From contig NC_135016.1 in NCBI RefSeq assembly GCF_051020955.1, positions 32,061,131 to 32,125,130 on the forward strand: a stretch of 64,000 nucleotides of DNA. Reading direction: 5' to 3'. The notes beneath the pieces were generated by a model that was not told the DNA's origin, did no database searches, and saw only the letters and a list, made by a program, of their open reading frames with translations. A program made the position numbers and the translations under genes. Origin of the DNA: Megalopta genalis. Its lineage: Eukaryota; Arthropoda; Insecta; Hymenoptera; Halictidae. Each line of letters opens with the position of its first letter. The stretch's first letter is position 1. Positions 11,562-23,045 of this stretch are shown here, piece by piece.

Positions 11562-12849
11562 TAGATTGAAATTTTAAATACATATCATATTTATGTAATT
11601 ATATGCGTTAATTTATTACACTAACATTATTAAATCAAATGTTTATCGAATTATTGATCGAGTTAATCAAGTTGCGCAGAAAGATATGAATGAACTTTAT
11701 AAAATTGTAGTTGCAGTGTTTTTCAAATATTCGTCATAATCAAATTGATTAACGCGATTAAGTTTATCCGGTTTGTGACTTATTGATTTGGTTCATTAAG
11801 CTGCATAGAAGGGGTTCATTGGCTTATCAAATTATTGGTTTATCGATTAAGTGTATTAATTTGCATACAAGGATGCAAACATCTGGACATGAAATCTTTG
11901 CTTTGAAATGCGGAGAAACGTAATTATGGTTGATAAATTGAATTCTTTATCGCATAGCAAAAACCTGATAACGGGTTATGATCGATGAAACGTATAATTT
12001 TAATAATTTAGTCCTTTATTGAATATTATCACTGTCTATTTTTATTTTTAATTTCATTCCTTTCTTCCGATGTTAATCTTCCCTTTTTCACGACTGGACT
12101 GCGAATGTTCATGCATTTCTAGCACGTTTCACTTTTTACAATAAAGTTGCACACTAAGAGAAATGTTACAATAAAATTGTGCATATTGTCCATATTATTT
12201 TCAATTTTTCGAAAATGTTTGCGATGAAAGTCACATATATGATTGACTTATACTACTTGATAAGAGCTAGAACTAACTGCGTAATCAATTTTATAATTAG
12301 GTTACGTTATATTTAAGTATTGTTTAAACATATCTAAATGTTCATAACATTATGGAAAAATACATCGTTGTATTTTAGAGAATTATCAGAATTGAAAAAA
12401 TTCCTAAAGTTGAAAATTCGATCTCTGTATCATATATGCCCCCAAAAACCGAGAATAGTGATCGAAATTTAAAAAAATCACATAATACTTATCGACACGC
12501 TAAATTGAAACTGTTGAATGTTCAATGTTCAATGTTTAAAAAATTAGGAAGAATCAGAACATTATTTATACGGTGATTTACATAAAAATGTACGCAGCGA
12601 ATCCTTTGGAAATTACGAAATCACAAATGTGCTTATAACAAAAATAAATACATAATATATAGAAAACGATAAAAATAGCTGAAGAATTTGAAAGTATTGT
12701 TTATCACTGTCACTTTTGTTTGTCACTTGTATTGTACTTTTTTTGTACACATTTTGTCACTTGTTTGTCACTTTCATCGCAATTTGTTGCTTCGCTTACA
12801 GCTGATTGCAACGAATAAAGAACGAAATCATTATCCGTGTATCTCGTAA
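11562..12849. other. A+T-rich intergenic DNA
   Basis: No gene. A TGTCACTT-like octamer recurs loosely at 12704-12772. One copy of the dispersed 20-nt motif lies at 12096-12115 (listed separately). Confidence 0.45.
12096..12115 (-). repeat. Dispersed 20-nt motif, minus strand
   Basis: On the minus strand the site reads ATGCATGAACATTCGCAGTCC, close to the window-wide consensus GCATAAAGATCCGCAGTCYA. Confidence 0.5.
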
Positions 12850-13500
12850 TTGGTGCAGAAAATTCCTGTCTTGCATAAAACTCCACGGTCTAGTTACGAT
12901 GATCCCGGAAAATAACTTTGTGACGCTCTATACAATGTACGGAACAAAACTTCGACGTCCGCGTGAAATATCATCCCGGTCGTTGTCGAACGCGCGAATT
13001 CATTAGCGGCAACGAATCCACGTTCCGTGCATCCCCTAATTAGAAGTTGCGCGAGTGCTCTCATCTTTAATACGACGGAATCACGTAACCATACGCCATT
13101 TGCGACCTCTTACGCTCGTGCGCCGGTAGTCGGACAAGGTGTACGTGTACATCCGTTCGCCATTCCAAAGGTGTGCAACTATTTCACGACTTTGACCGGT
13201 TGCCGTCCTAATGCCGGCGCAAATTGAAGTCCAAAGGCCGGCTCGACGTCGCGCGGGTTGATTAAATTTCGTTTTAACTGGTCCTATTGAGACGTAATTT
13301 GCGAACGGCGCCGCGGCGCTGGCTCCCGGTTGTTTCGAAGGAAACCTTGAATCGAGCTTCGGCACGATTGCGAGAAGATTGGAGATTCCGATGAACCAGA
13401 GAACACGAGAAACTCGATGAATGCGATGCCTGCGACGCGACACGGAGACGAGAAAAGAAATCGCAAAACGTTGCGTTTGTCGCCGGGGTTACGGAAGTGA
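12850..13500. other. GC-richer island without a defendable gene
   Basis: Open frames of 60-120 codons overlap on both strands (for example 13081-13443 -), as expected where stop codons are rarer. No domain is recognised. Confidence 0.4.
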
Positions 13501-14081
13501 TAATATAACGCTCGAAAGGATCAATGTTGTTCTACCGTTCCAATTATCATTTAATTGCTATTACTTTTTTGCTCGCTGAATTTAGTGAGAACTATGCTCG
13601 TATAAATGTACAATATTCTTGTGTGATCTTTTAACATTAAGCCTGTCGAGTATTAAAAGCGACTAATGTGTGTTATTCTGTCAAAAATGAAAGGACTGAA
13701 TTTATTTTGACTTTTAAGTCGGTGAAATTTTCACCGAAAAACAGAATAACATTCGTACATAACAGGTAATTACTAGAAATCTCCATCGCGAGTCGATCCG
13801 TCAAAGCACGAAAAGTGGTAAAAAAAAGTGTAGACAGCTTTGATAAATAGCAACACGACTAAATCAAAATTAGGATAAACCACGATGCCATTGTTTTCGT
13901 ACAAAGTAATACTTCCGAGTGTATACTTTCGAAAATGATACAATATTATGCACTGTACGTGGTATCGCGATCAACAGAGTTATTTAGATTCACGTCATTG
14001 ATGCGTGACTATCAGCAATGACAATAAGGATCAAGCTTACCATCGCGGAATACAGCGATAAAGATAATTCAGTATAAAGCA

Positions 14082-14182
14082 CTTAACCAGTTGGCTGTTT
14101 TGACGTATATACTCGTCATAGCACAAAATGTTGCCATTTCCGCATGACGAGTATACTCGTTAAAAACAGCTAACTGATTAAG
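14082..14182. mobile_element. 101-bp foldback MITE, CTTAACCAGTTGGCTG ends
   Basis: The left end CTTAACCAGTTGGCTGTTTT, followed by GACGTATATACTCGTCAT, is mirrored by ATGACGAGTATACTCGTTAA and AAAACAGCTAACTGATTAAG. Both termini contain TTAA or a one-base variant, which suggests a piggyBac-type target but does not prove it. An orphan end of the same type (CAGCTAATTGGTTAA) lies at 14251-14265, and a related foldback core lies at 49206-49290. Confidence 0.65.
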
Positions 14183-14828
14183 AAAATAAATAAACGTTGG
14201 CAATGAAAAATTAAAAAATACATTACACACGCTTTCAATAATGTTTGCAACAGCTAATTGGTTAATCGAGACGACTTTCTCTTCCGATTAGGAATATTTG
14301 TCTCTGCGAATTCGATAATGGCGATCAGAAAGATAAAAGCAGAAGGTATTAGCGATTAATCCGCCATTTTGTACGCTTCGTGTTCCAAGGACTGCGACAT
14401 TTTGAGCATTTTTTTAAACTCCCGTGAAAGCCTGTTTCACGATTTGCATCCGGTAAACCGATGTTTGATGGCGTACTTTCCAGGGCAGTGACCGATGAAT
14501 AGCGCCCGATGAGTCGAAAAATCATGCGAACGTGAGTCGAAATTGCAATCGCTCTGCGCAAATTTATATAGACGGGAGGGAGATGCGTTCCCGTCGAATC
14601 AACTTTCTCGGTTCACCGTGAATTTCGGAATTTCCGCTGGTAAAAAGATCAAATAGACGCAGGCTCGTACCGGAGATAAAGCTCGAGTTGTGCATGGACT
14701 TTGAAAAATTGACAGGAACCGTACGTACACTTCTGATTAGAAATTGTAACACATCTCGCAACCATCTGAATAAAGGGTTCAGAAATTGGGCGAATGATAC
14801 AAGAAATCGTCGATTTCGACAGAAATTC

Positions 14829-14963
14829 TAGAATATTACAGTTGGACAGAAAATAGAATATTATAGTTAATAGTATATTATTGTTAGACAAAAACTATGG
14901 AATATTATAGTTAGACAAAACTTATAGAATATTACAGTGAGGCAAAAATGATAGAATATTGTA
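14829..14963. repeat. Minisatellite, unit near AGAATATTACAGTTAGACAA
   Basis: Five imperfect units of about 27-45 bp each carry GAATATTA(C/T)AGT followed by a GACAAAA-like tail. Confidence 0.8.
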
Positions 14964-16336
14964 ATTTCGGATCTCTACGAAAAAGTACAAATTTTCTAAG
15001 TAAATTGCATTAAACGCGAATTAAATAGAAATGTGTTTCTTTTTTTAACAATTCGTACAAAAAAAATTTTTTTTGCGAAAAATCTGTGAATATTTTTTAA
15101 TTTTTCTGTCTTTATATTTTGATATTATGAAAACTTAACACTGCTTTTACATAAAATCGTATCGAATGCTATTTTAATTGTTTCTAACGTTATTGAGAGA
15201 AAATGAAACAAATAATACAAGAAATTCTCACCTTAGAAAGACGTGATAGATTAAATGTACAACCACAAATTTTTCGTGGCACATTTATATTCCATCGGTA
15301 CACAATTTCATGGAACACAACGTTGCAAAATTCAAATGACGCACAACGCTGCAGAACTTGACGTACCGTACACGTTGCTCTCTCAAATCGAACTGAACTG
15401 CTTCACGGAAAAGTAGAACCCTGTGGAATTATTCTATCTTTTTCCAAGGGTGTAATTTATTACCTAACCGAATTGGTTTTTCCAAGCGGACAGTTCGAGG
15501 AAAGGCTACCAAAGTGTAATAAAACGGCAAGTTGGTCCGGCTCATGCGCGGTAATAAAAATTTATAACTTTGGCAATTATTAACGCACCAGTTTGAAATT
15601 TACGTAGCGTCGAGAAGACCCTTCGTAGTTGCGTGGAAAAAATTTTTATTCGATCCAGGTTCCACCTTGACGTTACCTTTAAGTTCGAAGACGATAAATG
15701 TTGTTTATTGCAATACCAGTGTCTTTAACTTGATATCTGTGATTCTTGTCGAGTTCTAAATTACAACTATAAATTATATTTATAAATAAAATTGCAAAAA
15801 ATAAGAACAGAATTAAAAATAAAATTGAAAACTGTCTTCATCAGTTACAAGAAATAGGAATGAAATAAAAAATAAAATTATTGTTCCAAATTATATCTAG
15901 TCCACTTTTGCCATAAAGCCACAATATTCGCATTCTGTCCGCGATTTTGTCCAATAGCGTAGATCGCAGATAACGTATCAGCTCCATATCATAGTAAATG
16001 TGAAAAGCTACCGACGAATATGGTGTATTGTAATTGAAACTTGATCAGAACGGAGCATTAAATAATCTTCAATGAGATTGCGATCTAAATGCTGCAACTG
16101 TGCGGTGCCCCGGCAGCATCATTTTGAATGCATTGAATAAATTTGATGGAGCCGAAGCTCTAGCTGTTATTATTAGATCACTATACGCGGATAGAGGTTG
16201 CCGAGCATAAGCCGCGAAGCTCAGATACCTTCCACCACCTATCGCGATTAAAAGTTATCATGTTGTACAGGAGCGTTATACGAACATGCTATGACGCAGA
16301 TATTCATTTGCATTCCGATAACGTTGGAAATAACTG
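14964..16336. other. Intergenic DNA, no supported feature
   Basis: A+T-rich sequence with a slightly GC-richer patch around 16090-16260. No reading frame or repeat stands out. Confidence 0.45.
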
Positions 16337-16990
16337 TTAAACGAAGTTAACCTTTCTCCTACCACAAATATTATTACACGCACGGATATTTAGTTCAGAA
16401 TTTACATTTCCCGTATAAAGAAGAGATTGCCATGAGAATCTACGTACGGATCTAATGCGTACACTTTTTACAGACAAATTGAAGATGAGCCAACAGCAAA
16501 TAAAATTCGACTTCTCGCACGAACGATTTACAAGCATTAACAGTAATAAAAAAACTGAACAAACATTTAAGATCCATAAATTGCCGAAGTCCGTATGTTC
16601 TAGAAATGCATGAAGATCCGCGGTCATAACAGCCTTATTTACGATTCGGAAGAGCCATAAATAAGGTTTTACGAGCGTAGGAGACATTATGTTATTATCT
16701 AGTACATCTCCAGGAATGAAGTGCATATTATATTCAATTTCATTATGCATCATGCGATGTCTTTCAAAACAACCTTCTGGACAGCGGCCAGGATTCCTTC
16801 CGTCATAATGAATATTCTTATTTTCGCTAGCGTTGCGCTTCTGGTACACAACGCGATCTTTATGCTTTCGCTTCTGTTTGCATTCGAAAAATATTTTTCG
16901 TACTGCGAGTGATTTACAACTCCGCGCACGTACATAGTATCGTCGAAAACTGTAACGAAAAGTTCGAGTACACGAAACTGCAGTGATCAA
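16337..16990 (-). CDS. Unrecognised 217-codon open frame, doubtful gene
   Basis: This is the longest open frame in the window that is not low-complexity. The conceptual product has a basic N-terminal half with two nearby Cys (RNPGRCPEGC, about residues 66-75), then one strongly hydrophobic stretch near residues 145-155 (CSVFLLLLMLV) and a second weaker one. No family is recognised. Against a real gene: a copy of the dispersed 20-nt motif (16608-16627) lies inside it, no promoter or splice context was identified, and an open frame runs on the opposite strand. Chance is the likeliest explanation. Confidence 0.15.
   Translation of the reverse strand: MITAVSCTRTFRYSFRRYYVRARSCKSLAVRKIFFECKQKRKHKDRVVYQKRNASENKNIHYDGRNPGRCPEGCFERHRMMHNEIEYNMHFIPGDVLDNNIMSPTLVKPYLWLFRIVNKAVMTADLHAFLEHTDFGNLWILNVCSVFLLLLMLVNRSCEKSNFICCWLIFNLSVKSVRIRSVRRFSWQSLLYTGNVNSELNIRACNNICGRRKVNFV
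16608..16627 (+). repeat. Dispersed 20-nt motif
   Basis: It reads GCATGAAGATCCGCGGTCAT, one of the closest matches to the consensus. Confidence 0.55.
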
Positions 16991-17321
16991 TGAGCTAAAT
17001 TATGTTTCCTCGTCAAACATCATATCTGATTTATTCATGTCTATATTTATTCGTATTCATATATTTATGTGATGAATATTTGACGAATATATTTGATCGT
17101 ATTCATATATAATATTTAATCACATATATATTTATTCATATCTGATTTATTCGATCGGAATGAAAACTAATTATTGCATAGTGTCTCCTTCTACTTTATC
17201 TTAGATTTTGTTCCATTAACTTTGCAATTGCATTAACATCGATCTGTATTAGTCGCTTCGTTTCCCTAAACGATTCGAACAGAAAATAACTTGTACAATA
17301 GGTGTAGAAACATTTTATTTT

Positions 17322-17340
17322 GCATAAAGATCCGCGATCT
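17322..17340 (+). repeat. Dispersed 20-nt motif
   Basis: It reads GCATAAAGATCCGCGATCT, preceded by TTTTATTTT as in several other copies. Confidence 0.55.
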
Positions 17341-17938
17341 GATGACTACGAATGGGGATTGCGGGGCTGCCGCGACTTTCAGCTTTACGTTTGCCAACAT
17401 ATTCGGAAAAGCTTCCGCTCGATTTCCAGCGGAATTGACTTGCGATCAGTCGGGCTCATTTTGGATTCCTCGGTGTGATCAACGTTTACTACCTCGTCTG
17501 GGGTTGGTGCGATGTACTCGAAGGTAGATTCCTTTCGTACGTGATGCACTCCCGGGGAAAGAACGAGAAAACCTCGACTAGGTTATCCGACGTGAGATAG
17601 CGTCCGTCGGTTGACTGCCGGAAGTTAATCGAGACCCAGCCGGTGTAAGTGGCACGAATGATCATTAAAGGGCTTTCCCCTTATTGCTTCTCTATGCGGA
17701 GGATCATCCTCCGCAAGCGATCGCCATCTTAGCGACACCGTTTCGCCGTGCTTTTAACGGAACTAGTTTGCCTGTTTAAATAGGTTTCACCGCGGTTCGG
17801 TGTCTGTTACTTTCAGTGTCCCATCAGATATCGTGGGTGGAAGACGACCATGGTTACACGAGATAAAACTGGATTTATTAATACTCGCCCTTTGGAAACA
17901 GTTGCGTATAAAAGATCCAGCGATTGTATTTCACAATA
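17341..17938. other. GC-richer intergenic stretch
   Basis: Composition rises in G+C over about 17350-17800. No gene is recognised; the short open frames lack domains. Confidence 0.4.
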
Positions 17939-18057
17939 CAGTTAATGTCTCCCTAACTGACGTTCCGATTGCGCGCAAAGATGGACAATTTGGGAAGAGG
18001 AGATACGATTATTCGAGCCTTGCGGCTCGTTTTCATAATTGTTGACAATTATAATTG
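17939..18057. mobile_element. Left half of the CAGTAATGTCTCC palindromic MITE
   Basis: It begins CAGTTAATGTCTCCCTAACT after TA and keeps the GGGAAGAGGAGATACGATTA and GAGCCTTGCGGCTCG blocks. It stops just past the central GTTGACAATTATAATTG, so the right arm is missing. Confidence 0.85.
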
Positions 18058-18204
18058 CAAACGGTAGGATTGTTTGAAACGATTCCAAACCGTTGCACAG
18101 TTCTCTTTTCGAGATATAGAAATGTCAAACAAATAAATCGAACAAATATGTATTATTTTTCTTAAAGGGGGAGTGGAGGCATTTCAGATAAAATTTTGGA
18201 AATA
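18058..18204 (+). repeat. Segment shared with 38204-38383 in inverse
   Basis: From AACGGTAGGATTGTTTGAAAC to the start of the next MITE, this stretch is close to identical to the reverse complement of 38204-38383. The other copy carries about 28 extra bases. It is not part of the MITE and lies directly beside one in both places. Confidence 0.85.
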
Positions 18205-18621
18205 CAGTAATGTCTCCCTAACTGGCGCTCAGATTGTCTATAAAAATTGACAATTTGGGAAGAGGAGATACGATTATTTGAGCCTTGCGGCTCGTTTTTA
18301 TAAGAGCCGTTTATTTTGAAAGTGGCATTTGCGTTTTAACACGTTTAAAAATATGGATGCTAACTTTCGAGAAGATTTACTTATATTTGTTATCTCAGGA
18401 TACTGATATTTTTCTCAGTATAAATAATTTCGTATAAACATTAAAAAATCACCACTTTTCATTACGGTCAAGTGACTTATGCCACTTTCAAAATAAACGG
18501 CTCAATTGTTGACAATTCGTAACTATAAAAACAAACCGCATGGCTCGAATAATCGTATCTCCTCTTCCCAAATTATCCAATTTAGTAGGCAATCTGAGCG
18601 TCAGTAAGGGAGACATTACTG
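18205..18621. mobile_element. Full palindromic MITE, interrupted by a nested element
   Basis: CAGTAATGTCTCCCTAACTG at the left is mirrored by CAGTAAGGGAGACATTACTG at the right, flanked by TA on both sides. Without the 200-bp insertion at 18304-18503 it is about 216 bp, the length of intact copies. TA target sites and CAG termini suggest the Tc1/mariner/pogo group. No transposase is encoded. Confidence 0.9.
18304..18503. mobile_element. 200-bp MITE nested in a MITE
   Basis: The ends are perfect 25-bp inverted repeats: GAGCCGTTTATTTTGAAAGT plus GGCAT at the left (18304-18328), and the exact inverse at 18479-18503. It splits the central loop of the host MITE; AA on each side may be a target duplication. 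No other copy was seen in the window. It has no coding capacity, and the superfamily is unassigned. Confidence 0.9.
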
Positions 18622-18885
18622 TATTTCGTTACTGTCACGAACAGATTCGTTCGAGTTCTTATGTATCGATTTGTTTTCCTGGATTTTTCAACATTGTTGA
18701 GAACTATGCTAATCTTCTTTTTGGACGCAATAGCTAATGATTTAAATCGAGGTCGAGGCAAAAGGTCAAATGTTTTGTGATTCTCGTTCAAATTATTTAT
18801 CGTGTGGCATAATTGAATCATGTGCTTGCAACGTTGTGATAGGACATTTATCGCAGTACTTTATACGACATGCTTCTTTTATCTG

Positions 18886-19225
18886 TATCAATATGTAAAA
18901 TCAATATGTAAAATGTAAAAAGGGTTTTGTGAAAATCAAAAATCAGTACGTAAAATATAAAATGAACGTGTAAAGCGTAAAATTGATGTATAAAATATAA
19001 AATCGGTATGTAAAATACAAAATCGATATATAAAATATAAAATGAACGTAAGAAAAATAAAATGAATATATAAAGCTATAAAGCTAAAAAGCTATAAAAA
19101 TATAATGTACAAGATCAATGTATAAAATATAAAGGCAATACGTAGAATACAAAATGAAAATATAAAATATAAAATCAATATTATAAAACATAGAATGAAG
19201 TATGAAACATGAAATGGACGTGTAT
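18886..19225. repeat. Degenerate minisatellite, about 20-22 bp unit
   Basis: Variants of GTATAAAATATAAAATCAAT recur about 14-16 times with point changes and length variation. Confidence 0.85.
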
Positions 19226-20800
19226 AGAAAAGAATACACGGGGAACATAATTGTTTCGGACACAAACCTGCGTCCGACAAGTGTCTTGCGCCGATAAACG
19301 TTGAAAAAATGCCGGGGGGTAGTTATTTACGAGTCAGCCTAATACTTTTGATTAAAATTCATTTTTCATCCAGAACGACGGACCAGAATGATATTTTCTG
19401 CTACACGGTTTGATATATTGCTACACGACTGTCCGCGAGCTAGTGTCTGCGACATTTATGATTAACTACACTACCGTCCAACAGTTTCGAGGCGCTTTTT
19501 CTCGTTAGACGAATGAAGCCCACCTTTGCACGTGTACATACGTGTATTTGCAAGCATTCGAGGCGACTGTAACAGATCCAGGATATCAAAAGGATCGCGT
19601 TCAACGTTTCGTAAATTTTCAGATCTATCTGAAAGAGAACCTACTTTAGGATGGGAACGCTTCGCTGCGTTGCAAGATGCCAATTCCCTAGAGCTATAAT
19701 ACTTTTTGTTGATTCATGGCTGTAAGCTTCACTTTGTGATTTTGTGTCTCACAACGTTTTACAAATGTCCAAGTTTCGGACTGTAAGATGTTTTACTTTG
19801 GAAAATTACTCCACGAATATATTGCCATTGAAATGCTGAAATTTTTATCTTACATTTCGTCTTACTTTATCTTCGTTACATTAATAATTATAGACAGAGC
19901 ACACTATTGTGCTCTATTAAGAGGAATTTAGATAATCTTCTTCTACAGGTACATCATAATCTCAAACAAAATTATTAGACAATTTTACTGGGACGATATT
20001 CGTTGATACACGATTAAAATAGTTGGTTCGATTAAAATGTTTTTACACGGTTTATTCCGTTGTACATTACGAAACGAACTCCTGCAAGTATGCTGTTTAT
20101 CAATTCCAGATTTCAAGATTTTTATACAGAGAGTGCACAGTTTGATCGTGTGGCAATCAATTTTGTTCAGATTAAAGCACATGTTCCAGCTAATAGAGTA
20201 CGGCTAGTCGTTGCTGTTTTTTGCTTCCCGACGCTTCTTGCCATGGTAGACATGCAACCACCAATTTTCCTTTTCACTTGCTCGTTTCTCTCGTTTTTGC
20301 ACGCGCGAAAGCCACCATTAGTTGTCAATGGGGTGCCCATAAATCAACGGGATGGCTGTAGTCATATCGACAATGGCTACGCGGGTCGGGGTGTAATCGA
20401 TGCTTCAGCGCCGGTTACAGACCTTTACGTTCCGCGATCCAGTGAAAACGAAATTAAACATTCGTGATTAATACGATCGACCAATTTAATACCTTCACTG
20501 GCAAATGCCTCTATTACGTGCTCGGACGTTCGTTAAACGCTCCGCTCTTCCACGTCGTTCGGAGCGGAACGTTGCCAGTGAAATACGCGGATAGTATCCG
20601 AAATGTTGGCCGAAGTTACGACTTAGGACCGTCGTCGGTTCCAGCAACATCAGGTTGTTTTGACGACGTGTGTGCGACTGATGTCTAAATATATTTAACC
20701 GACTGTGAAAACTAGACCGCGGATCTTTTGGCATATTCTTACTCTCGTTAACACTAAACCAGCGAGTGTGGGTGAATTTATTAGAGATACTAGACTTCTC
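19226..20800. other. Intergenic DNA, no supported gene
   Basis: Open frames at 20060-20467 and 20464-20688 (+) have no recognisable domain and overlap opposite-strand frames. TTAACACTAAACCAGCGAGTG near 20749 resembles a terminus of the TTAA MITE at 39742. Confidence 0.4.
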
Positions 20801-21120
20801 TACTATACTATACTATACTATACTGTACTGTACTATACTGCACTATACTATACTATACTATACTATACTATACTATACTATACACTATACTATACTATAC
20901 TATACTATATTATACTATACTGTATTGCACTGTACTATACTGTACTATACTATACTATACTATACTATACTATACTATACTATACTATACTATACTGTAT
21001 TGTACTGTACTATACTATACTATACTGTATTGTACTATACTATACTATACTATACTATACTATACTATACTATACTATACTATACTATACTATACTATAC
21101 TATACTATACTATACTATAC
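20801..21120. repeat. 320-bp TATAC pentanucleotide array
   Basis: Mostly perfect TATAC units, with scattered TGTAC, TGTAT and TGCAC variants and one 3-bp phase slip near 20884. TTAGAGATACTA occurs on both sides (about 20781 and 21143), so the array may have grown inside a short duplication. The two long open frames through it (Tyr, Leu and Thr repeats) are artefacts. Confidence 0.97.
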
Positions 21121-21158
21121 TTCTCTATTTTTTAGAGAATTAATTAGAGATACTAAAA

Positions 21159-21193
21159 AGAGAAAGAAAGAGAGAAAGAGAGAGAGAGAGAGA

Positions 21194-21230
<37 letters not shown>
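21159..21230. repeat. GA microsatellite
   Basis: An AG run with a single TG interruption, just downstream of the TATAC array. Confidence 0.95.
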
Positions 21231-21231
<1 letters not shown>

Positions 21232-22944
21232 ATGGTTCCGCAATTTTTCATTGGTCCGCTGGGTCCACCATTTGTAATAGCCAAACATGTATCGGTATCT
21301 GACGGTTTTAGTGTGGTGAAAACAGGTGAAAAATGGTGAAAAGCACGTGGCGAGAAGTTGCGAACAGTGGAAAATATTGAAAAAAAGCAAAGAACAAAAT
21401 TATGGAATCCCAAGTTTTGTATTTATATTTTTCGTATTTAATTATTTTTAAATAAAAAATGCCAGGTTGAGCTGCTTGAAATGATCACAATCCATCTTTC
21501 AATGGACATAAAATGTGCTATTTTTCAATATGTTTTCCATTAAAAGATACGCAGAAATGTGCTGCGCGAGTCAAAGATATGAAACGATAATACTTTAGAA
21601 AATAACTAGTGAAGCAGAAATATTTTGTTAAATTTGTGTGTACGTTAATAATATGGATATAATTAGAGATCTTAGAATTTCAATTCTACTTTGTAGTAAT
21701 TTACGTTCTCTTTAATTTCGATTTCTTTCAAATTGTATTATATATTTTACAATCATAAGCAACGTAGTTTCATCGGTTCCTTATTTCCACGGATTGATCT
21801 GTCCTTTGATATCAAATTGTCACAATGGTAAACAATTAATAAGATGCGTCGGTGAATAATTAACTTCGTAAATCTCTTCTTTGGAAATGAAAATCTAAGG
21901 TGAGATGAGACAAATTTTAACGGAGATCGTTCGCATTGTTGTTTGGAATTAATAAAACGGTCTGTAGAACAGATTATTTCTTCAGTATCCGCGAAAGTTG
22001 TGCCAAATTGACACTAAGAACGAACGAAAGTTAAATTGCATTATCTACGAAACTTGAAACATCAACGCAAGGAACAGTTTAGAAGAACGATTACAAAAAT
22101 TTCGAAGGACCAATTCGAAGTTTCGTATTTGCGTAAAGATTCTCCGTGGTTTTAAGTTGAATAAACGGCGGAAGATTAAGTATACAACAAGCGTGGCGGA
22201 GCGAGAAAAAGAATCATTTTAATAATTCATGAACCGGAAGGTAGAAGGAGAAAGAGAAAGAGAGGGAGAGATGGAACATGGCCGCGAGGAGACGAGAATG
22301 CCCATCAGAGAACAATTACGAATTGATTAATGCAACTCGCAGTCGCAGCTCGGGCGAAGCGGATTCGCGACCAAGTGCAGCAAAACTTTCGCTTTCGAAA
22401 TAACTCCGGCATTCCGTCTAATTGAATCAAAGGGGCTGTAACAACATTCGACCGTTTTCGCAACTCTGCCGGATCCGCGCCTCGGCGAAACGAAAGTTCG
22501 CAAAGTGAACTCCGCCGGATCTCCGGAACAGCTATGCGGTTTATTGATTACTGTTTCTCGAAAACACGATCGAAGGTTTTGTTTTTTTAATGTTTCACCC
22601 AAAACTAAATCTCGCGGGCTACCCCAGCATTCTCGAAAGTTTTACTTTTGTGCATTATATGTTCACATCAAAGAGTCTTCGAACAGTTGCATTTTATCGT
22701 GCCTCATTTGCCGCCGATAAGTTTTCGACAATTTTCTTTTCAACCCCTTGTCTTACGTTTTATTTTCAAAGATAAAATATATAGAATATTAAACTGAAGT
22801 GTCTTTATTTCCAAAGCAGTGTTAAATATAAATAGTACGGATGTAGGGACAGAATTATCACCGCACCCTGACGAATTAAATTTGATTAAATCAATCATAA
22901 TTGTACAGTTATTATTGTAATTTTGTACCGCTTGCAGGTATCTA
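21231..22944. other. Intergenic DNA
   Basis: No gene. A short GA-rich patch at about 22240-22272 and a GC-richer stretch at 22270-22560 with overlapping short frames. A divergent copy of the dispersed motif (GCGTAAAGATTCTCCGTGG) lies at 22131-22149. Confidence 0.4.
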
Positions 22945-23045
22945 AATAATAATAATAATAATAATAATATTTTTATTTTAATATTGTTATATATAATATC
23001 ATTATATATTATTATATATTATATATATATGATATTATTATTTAT
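22945..23045. repeat. AAT microsatellite and AT palindrome
   Basis: AAT units at 22945-22969 run into ATATAATATCATTATATATT, a self-complementary AT stretch. Confidence 0.9.

Noticed and set aside
20705..21277. 190-codon and 125-codon open frames
   Set aside because: They are translations of the TATAC array (Tyr-Leu-Thr repeats) and the GA run; not genes.
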